In this document: in pieces, positions 60,235 through 64,000 of the stretch
How positions within the stretch are numbered: the first letter of the stretch is position 1
How the letters are laid out: the number at the start of each line of letters is the position of its first letter
NCBI GenBank assembly: GCA_023402845.1
Contig: JAEYFP010000038.1
Location: 1-64,000, forward strand
Reading direction: 5' to 3'
Source of the DNA: Bacillota bacterium
GTDB taxonomy: Bacteria > Bacillota > Clostridia > Lachnospirales > Lachnospiraceae
DNA length: 64,000 bases
Notes under the pieces: model-generated
The model's input: only the letters and a program-made list of their open reading frames with translations
What the model was told of the DNA's origin: nothing
The model's database searches: none
Program-made: the position numbers and the translations under genes

Positions 60235-60734
60235 ACATTGTGCTGCTGGAACCGGAGATTCCCGCGAATACAGGAAATATCGGAAGAACTTGTGTGGCGT
60301 CAGGCGCAAGATTGCACCTGATTGAGCCGCTTGGATTCCGTTTAAATGAAAAATCAATACAGCGTGCAGGCATGGATTATTGGGAGCATCTGGATGTGAC
60401 CAGATATGTGAACTTTGAAGAATTCCTTGATCAGAATGGGCATCCTAAAATCTATATGGCGACGACAAAGGCTGAAAGAAATTATACGGAGGTTTCCTAT
60501 GAAGAGGATGCCTATCTCATGTTCGGAAAGGAAAGTGCCGGAATTCCGGAGGAAATTCTTCTGGATTATGAGGAGACCTGTATTCGAATTCCGATGCTTG
60601 AAAAAATACGTTCGCTGAACTTGTCAAATTCGGTGGCAATTGTACTTTATGAAGCATTGCGGCAGCAAAATTTTGCATCTATGCAGCTTGAAGGGGAGCT
60701 GCATAGACTGCATTGGAAATCAAGGATAAAATAA
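60231..60734 (+). CDS. trmL: tRNA (cytidine(34)/uridine(34)-2'-O)-methyltransferase TrmL
   Basis: The 167-residue SPOUT methyltransferase modifies the wobble base of tRNA-Leu. The start NIVLLEPEIPANTGNIGRTC, the FGKESAGIPEEIL motif and the C-terminal IPMLEKIRSLNLSNSVAIVLYEALRQ knot are typical. It overlaps the aminotransferase stop (ATGA). Confidence 0.93.
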   Translation: MNIVLLEPEIPANTGNIGRTCVASGARLHLIEPLGFRLNEKSIQRAGMDYWEHLDVTRYVNFEEFLDQNGHPKIYMATTKAERNYTEVSYEEDAYLMFGKESAGIPEEILLDYEETCIRIPMLEKIRSLNLSNSVAIVLYEALRQQNFASMQLEGELHRLHWKSRIK

Positions 60735-60753
60735 CGGACAAAAGGGGTCTGAA

Positions 60754-61281
60754 ATGGATATCAGAGAGGGAGCAATGAGTGGTAACGTGCGGGGTATGAT
60801 CAAGATTGACAGACGGAGACTGTTAAAGACAGTATTTTATCTGTATTTGTTTTTTGTATTTAGTGTTGTGGCAGTGAAGTTTACCGGAAATAACTTGAAT
60901 GAGATTATGAGGCGGTGGGATATTATTTCTTCCGCAAAGGAAGCAGGGGAACGCAATATCAATTTAGTTCCGTTTCAGACAATTTCTAATTATATGAGGC
61001 ATTTTTCACGTTCGTATGCCTATACGAATATCATAGGGAATTTTGTTGTTTTTATTCCATTTGGATTTTTATTTCCAATCGTATATCCTAAGAAACGAAA
61101 TTTTTTTAAGGTGTTTGGCAGCTGCTTTCTCGTAGTAATCGGAATTGAGCTGTTCCAGTATCTGACCTGCCTGGGATTTTGCGATGTCGACGATCTGATA
61201 TTGAATATGCTTAGCTGCATTGTCGGTTATGTGCTGTATGCAGTCATTGTTTACAGAAAAAAGAGGATCAGCGGTTTTTAG
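60754..61281 (+). CDS. VanZ-family membrane protein
   Basis: The 175-residue protein has four membrane segments and the VanZ pattern NLVPFQTI, then NIIGNFVVFIPFGFLFP and IELFQYLTCLGFCDVDDLILNMLSCIVGY. VanZ proteins are widespread and mostly of unknown function. AAAAGGGG precedes the ATG. Its TAG stop directly abuts the stop of the convergent kinase gene, with no base between them. Confidence 0.9.
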   Translation: MDIREGAMSGNVRGMIKIDRRRLLKTVFYLYLFFVFSVVAVKFTGNNLNEIMRRWDIISSAKEAGERNINLVPFQTISNYMRHFSRSYAYTNIIGNFVVFIPFGFLFPIVYPKKRNFFKVFGSCFLVVIGIELFQYLTCLGFCDVDDLILNMLSCIVGYVLYAVIVYRKKRISGF

Positions 61282-62709
61282 CTAATCCTCCATCGTTTTT
61301 GATTTTGATAAGGTAAAAATAAATTCTGTACCGACGCCTACCGTGCTGATGACATTAATGTTCTCATGGTGGGCGTTGATGATTTCCTTCGTAATTGCAA
61401 GACCCAGGCCGGTTCCTTTTTTATCCTTGCCGCGTGACAGATCTGTTTTGTAAAACCGGTCAAAAATCAGCTTCAGGCTTTCCTTTGGAATGCCGATGCC
61501 GGCATCCTTGACGGAGACAAACACAGTTTCGTTCTTCTCTGTCGTCTCCACTTTAATGGTAGAGTTGTTCTCGCTGAATTTGATCGCATTATCGATGAGA
61601 TTATAAAGCACCTGCTGGATTTTTCCCATATCGGCTGTTACAAACATTGTATTGCCGGTCAGAACGAGCTTAAAGCGGATTTTCTTTGTCTTGCAGGTAC
61701 CCTCAAAGGTTGCCGCCGTATTTTTGATGACCTTGTTGATATCAAAATCCGTAATATCTAACAGCATTCCCTTCGTATTCAGATTATTCAGCGCCAAAAG
61801 ACTGTTCGTAAGCTTTGCGAGGCGGTCCGTTTCGTTTAATACGATCATCAAGTATTTTTCATGCATTTCAGGCGGGATTGTGCCGTCTACCATCGCTTCC
61901 AGATATCCTTTGATGGAGGTCAGCGGGGAGCGGAAGTCATGGGATACATTTGCGATAAACTTCTTCTGGTTTTCTTCCGACTGGCTCAGCTCACTTGCCA
62001 TGTAATTGAGGGAGGCCGCGAGATAGCCGATTTCGTCGTCCTTATTAATGTCAAATGTATATTTCAGATTACCGCCCGCATACTCCTCCGTAGCGCGCGT
62101 TATTTTTTTTAAAGGAATATAAACCATATCCGTAAAAACAATTAAAATGGTTGTGGAAAGGACAAACATGATACCGAGCGTAATATAAGAAATATTCAGC
62201 AGGCGGTCCCTGGTATTTTCTATAGAATACATGGGAGCATGAATGACAACATAACCCTGCACCTTGAAATTGGAGGTGATCGGCGAAAATACGCTGAGCA
62301 TTGTATCATCGAACTGCCCGTAAAAATCGCCGAGCATGTAATAGCTGTTGCCGATGTCTGTCGGATTGAAATGCTCGATCGTAATGGGATGCGTGCTGTC
62401 TACCTGCTCCCTGGAGCTGTAAATTAAATTCCCGTTTTTATTGATGATCCAGATCGAAGCGGAGGTAAACGTATCGATCGCCTCCAGCTGATCCTTCACG
62501 TCATCGGTAGAAAGTGCGTCGTTGTAGAAGCTACTGGCATAACGGTTGGAAATTAAGGTGGCCTCTTTGTAGAGGGCGGCGGACTTGTCTCTTACAAGAA
62601 ATTCAAGCGTCATATTGGATGTCAGCGTTGCAATCGTGACAAAACTTAAAAAACCGAATACAATATATGCAAATATGAACTTCAGGTAGAGTGTCTGCTT
62701 GGATTTCAT
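61282..62709 (-). CDS. HAMP-domain sensor histidine kinase
   Basis: The 475-residue kinase has two membrane segments (about 10-30 and 170-190) around an external sensor, a HAMP linker, the H-box FIANVSHDFRSPLTSIKGY, and an ATPase domain with the N-box (NLIDNAIKFSENN), DAGIGIP and GTGLGLAITK motifs. It follows the response regulator by a few bases (ribosome site GAGGTG inside that gene's end). Overall it resembles the WalK/ResE/PhoR class; the signal is unknown. Confidence 0.93.
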   Translation of the reverse strand: MKSKQTLYLKFIFAYIVFGFLSFVTIATLTSNMTLEFLVRDKSAALYKEATLISNRYASSFYNDALSTDDVKDQLEAIDTFTSASIWIINKNGNLIYSSREQVDSTHPITIEHFNPTDIGNSYYMLGDFYGQFDDTMLSVFSPITSNFKVQGYVVIHAPMYSIENTRDRLLNISYITLGIMFVLSTTILIVFTDMVYIPLKKITRATEEYAGGNLKYTFDINKDDEIGYLAASLNYMASELSQSEENQKKFIANVSHDFRSPLTSIKGYLEAMVDGTIPPEMHEKYLMIVLNETDRLAKLTNSLLALNNLNTKGMLLDITDFDINKVIKNTAATFEGTCKTKKIRFKLVLTGNTMFVTADMGKIQQVLYNLIDNAIKFSENNSTIKVETTEKNETVFVSVKDAGIGIPKESLKLIFDRFYKTDLSRGKDKKGTGLGLAITKEIINAHHENINVISTVGVGTEFIFTLSKSKTMED

Positions 62710-62711
62710 GC

Positions 62712-63410
62712 CTATTTCACCTCAAATTTGTAGCCGATGCCCCATACGGTCGATAAACGCCATGCATCATGATCCTTGATCTTCTCACGGAGGCGCTTAA
62801 TATGGACATCCACAGTCCTCGTATCACCGATATATTCATAGCCCCAGATGTGATCCAGAAGCTGTTCCCTTGTAAATACCTGATTCGGAGAAGAAGCAAG
62901 AAAATAAAGAAGTTCCAGTTCTTTCGGCGGCATTTCGACCGCTTCACCGTAGTACAAAACGGAATAGTTTGTCTGGTTAATGATCAGATCAGGATATTCC
63001 ACACATTTTGCATCGCTGACGACTGCTGCAGGCTTTACCGGTACACTGCGCCGCAGAACAGCTTTTACGCGTGCGACAAGCTCCTTGGAGTCAAACGGTT
63101 TTTCCATATAGTCATCGGCGCCCAGTTCAAGGCCGAGCACCTTGTCAAAAATTTCACCCTTTGCGGAAAGCATGATAATAGGCGTTGTGGACTTGGCGCG
63201 GATCTCGCGGCAGACCTGATAGCCGTCTATCCCGGGAAGCATCAGATCCAGTAAAATCAAATTCGGCTGAAAGGTTTCGAAGGCGGTCAGGGCTTCTTCC
63301 CCGTCATGCACAATATTTGTATCGAAACACTCTTTTGTTAAGTACAAAGAAATTAATTCGGCGATGTTTGCATCGTCGTCGACGATGAGTATCCGTTGCT
63401 TGTTTGCCAT
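62712..63410 (-). CDS. OmpR/PhoB-family response regulator
   Basis: The 232-residue protein has a receiver domain (ILIVDDDANIAELI, phosphoacceptor in LILLDLMLPG, lysine in GADDYMEKPFD) and a C-terminal winged helix (ELELLYFLASSPNQVFTREQLLDHIWGYEY, then TVDVHIKRLREKI). AGGAGGG precedes the ATG. It pairs with the kinase downstream; mutS2 ends 14 bases upstream, so the three may share a transcript. Confidence 0.95.
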   Translation of the reverse strand: MANKQRILIVDDDANIAELISLYLTKECFDTNIVHDGEEALTAFETFQPNLILLDLMLPGIDGYQVCREIRAKSTTPIIMLSAKGEIFDKVLGLELGADDYMEKPFDSKELVARVKAVLRRSVPVKPAAVVSDAKCVEYPDLIINQTNYSVLYYGEAVEMPPKELELLYFLASSPNQVFTREQLLDHIWGYEYIGDTRTVDVHIKRLREKIKDHDAWRLSTVWGIGYKFEVK

Positions 63411-63424
63411 GAAAAACCCTCCTA

Positions 63425-64000
63425 TTATTTGAATTCTACGATCGTAACGCCGGCATCCCCTTCTCCGTACTCCGCAAGCCTGTAGGATTTGATATACCGG
63501 ATTTTCTTCAGGTGTGTATGAATCGCGGAGCGGAGCGCACCCGTACCCTTTCCGTGAACGACACGAACATTTGATAAGTGGGACAAATATGCATCATCGA
63601 GGTATTTGTCCAGCTTTGCTATCGCCTCATCGACGGTCAGGCCCAGTAAATTGATTTCTGCGGAAATGGTGCTTGACTTTGACAGATTCATTTTTCCGGA
63701 ACCCTTGCTTTTGCCGGAAAGTCCGGGTCCGGTTACATCCGGCGAGGCAATGAACTCAATGTCGTGCATCGATGTCTGCATCCGCATGATGCCGCACTGC
63801 ACAAACAGGTTGCCCTTTGCATCGGGCAGGGAGCTGATCGTTCCGGACAGCCCCATTGATAATATTTTCACGCTTTCGCCTCGCTTGAAATCTGAAGGCT
63901 TGTACTGCTTTCGGGGCGCGGGCGCTTTTGGGACAGGCCTGTTATTCTGCGTTTTCTCCAGCTTCCTGCGCAGCTTTTCGCGTTCTTTTTCCATTTCCTG
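63425..64000 (-). CDS. mutS2: MutS2 (endonuclease/RqcU-type), C-terminal part
   Basis: The frame is open to the right edge, so only the last 191 or so residues are seen. They contain the basic linker after the ATPase domain, the KOW-like segment (FKRGESVKILSMGLSGTISSLP) and the C-terminal Smr nuclease domain (INLLGLTVDEAIAKLDKYLDDA, then VRVVHGKGTGALRSAI). MutS2 suppresses recombination and, as RqcU in Bacillus, splits collided ribosomes. RqcP of the same quality-control route is at 39389. Confidence 0.9.
   Translation of the reverse strand, partial: QEMEKEREKLRRKLEKTQNNRPVPKAPAPRKQYKPSDFKRGESVKILSMGLSGTISSLPDAKGNLFVQCGIMRMQTSMHDIEFIASPDVTGPGLSGKSKGSGKMNLSKSSTISAEINLLGLTVDEAIAKLDKYLDDAYLSHLSNVRVVHGKGTGALRSAIHTHLKKIRYIKSYRLAEYGEGDAGVTIVEFK

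Noticed and set aside
55878..61281. Possible vancomycin resistance cluster suggested by VanW and VanZ
   Set aside because: No VanH, VanA-type ligase, VanX or VanR/VanS set is present, and both families are common in sensitive Firmicutes.

Overview
The window looks like a chromosomal segment of a strictly anaerobic, spore-forming Firmicute, most likely a gut-type Lachnospiraceae. The evidence is the sporulation/division block hup-rqcP-yabP-yabQ-divIC-spoIIE-tilS-hpt-ftsH, a one-subunit pyruvate:ferredoxin oxidoreductase, rubredoxin/desulfoferrodoxin/flavodiiron oxygen defence, strong GGAGG-type ribosome binding sites and moderate GC content. I see no plasmid, prophage or CRISPR signature. Mobile-DNA traces are limited to one decayed transposase/AraC chimera and a few small repeats.

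Layout. 1-5.4 kb: sugar cassette 1 (GPH symporter, class II aldolase, FGGY kinase, iron alcohol dehydrogenase). 5.5-6.8 kb: a zinc-ribbon protein of unknown function and the chimeric gene remnant. 7-14.7 kb: sugar cassette 2 (GntR regulator, PfkB kinase, a second class II aldolase, ABC sugar importer, aldo/keto reductase). 14.7-17.8 kb: a dispersed repeat, a DUF3892 protein and a molybdenum-cofactor operon (moaC-moaA-mog-MOSC). 17.8-21.8 kb: AraC regulator divergent from a GH31 alpha-glucosidase and a PanE-like reductase. 22.1-24.7 kb: an agr-type quorum-sensing locus (response regulator, GHKL sensor kinase, a 44-residue AgrD peptide) without its processing enzyme. 24.8-30.7 kb: xylose isomerase, MATE exporter, membrane pyrophosphatase and then the missing AgrB. 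30.8-37.9 kb: a redox/oxygen-defence region (rubredoxin, superoxide reductase, a cysteine-pair protein, PFOR, flavodiiron protein) bracketed by two paralogous XRE regulators. 38-46.6 kb: mazG and the sporulation/division block. 47-49.5 kb: a GH13 glucan hydrolase and a small unknown protein. 49.5-50.3 kb: two tandem structured repeats leading into tRNA-Phe, tRNA-Gly(TCC) and tRNA-Gly(GCC). 50.5-51.8 kb: ModE-like regulator and orphan modA. 51.9-64 kb: radical SAM protein, nth, exonuclease, VanW, an AIR-synthase-like protein, Lrp/aminotransferase pair, trmL, VanZ, and a minus-strand mutS2-response regulator-histidine kinase operon.

How the genes fit together. The two sugar cassettes share one logic: import, kinase, class II aldolase, then a carbonyl reductase for the aldehyde product. 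Starch/isomaltose hydrolases (GH13, GH31) and xylose isomerase add polysaccharide use; PFOR and the proton-pumping pyrophosphatase serve fermentative energy metabolism. Rubredoxin, desulfoferrodoxin and the flavodiiron protein remove superoxide and oxygen. Molybdopterin synthesis near 16 kb and ModA near 51 kb imply a molybdoenzyme encoded elsewhere.

The most interesting points are the split agr system with a pair of direct repeats 21 bp apart just upstream of the agrD promoter, the tandem 147-bp repeats before the tRNA genes whose differences are partly compensatory, a dispersed repeat found twice with a covarying stem, a rubredoxin with Cys-X-Cys in place of Cys-X2-Cys, and a spoIIE promoter with the 21-bp spacing and 0A box typical of Spo0A control. 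All functional statements are from reading the sequence and from family knowledge; no database search was run.
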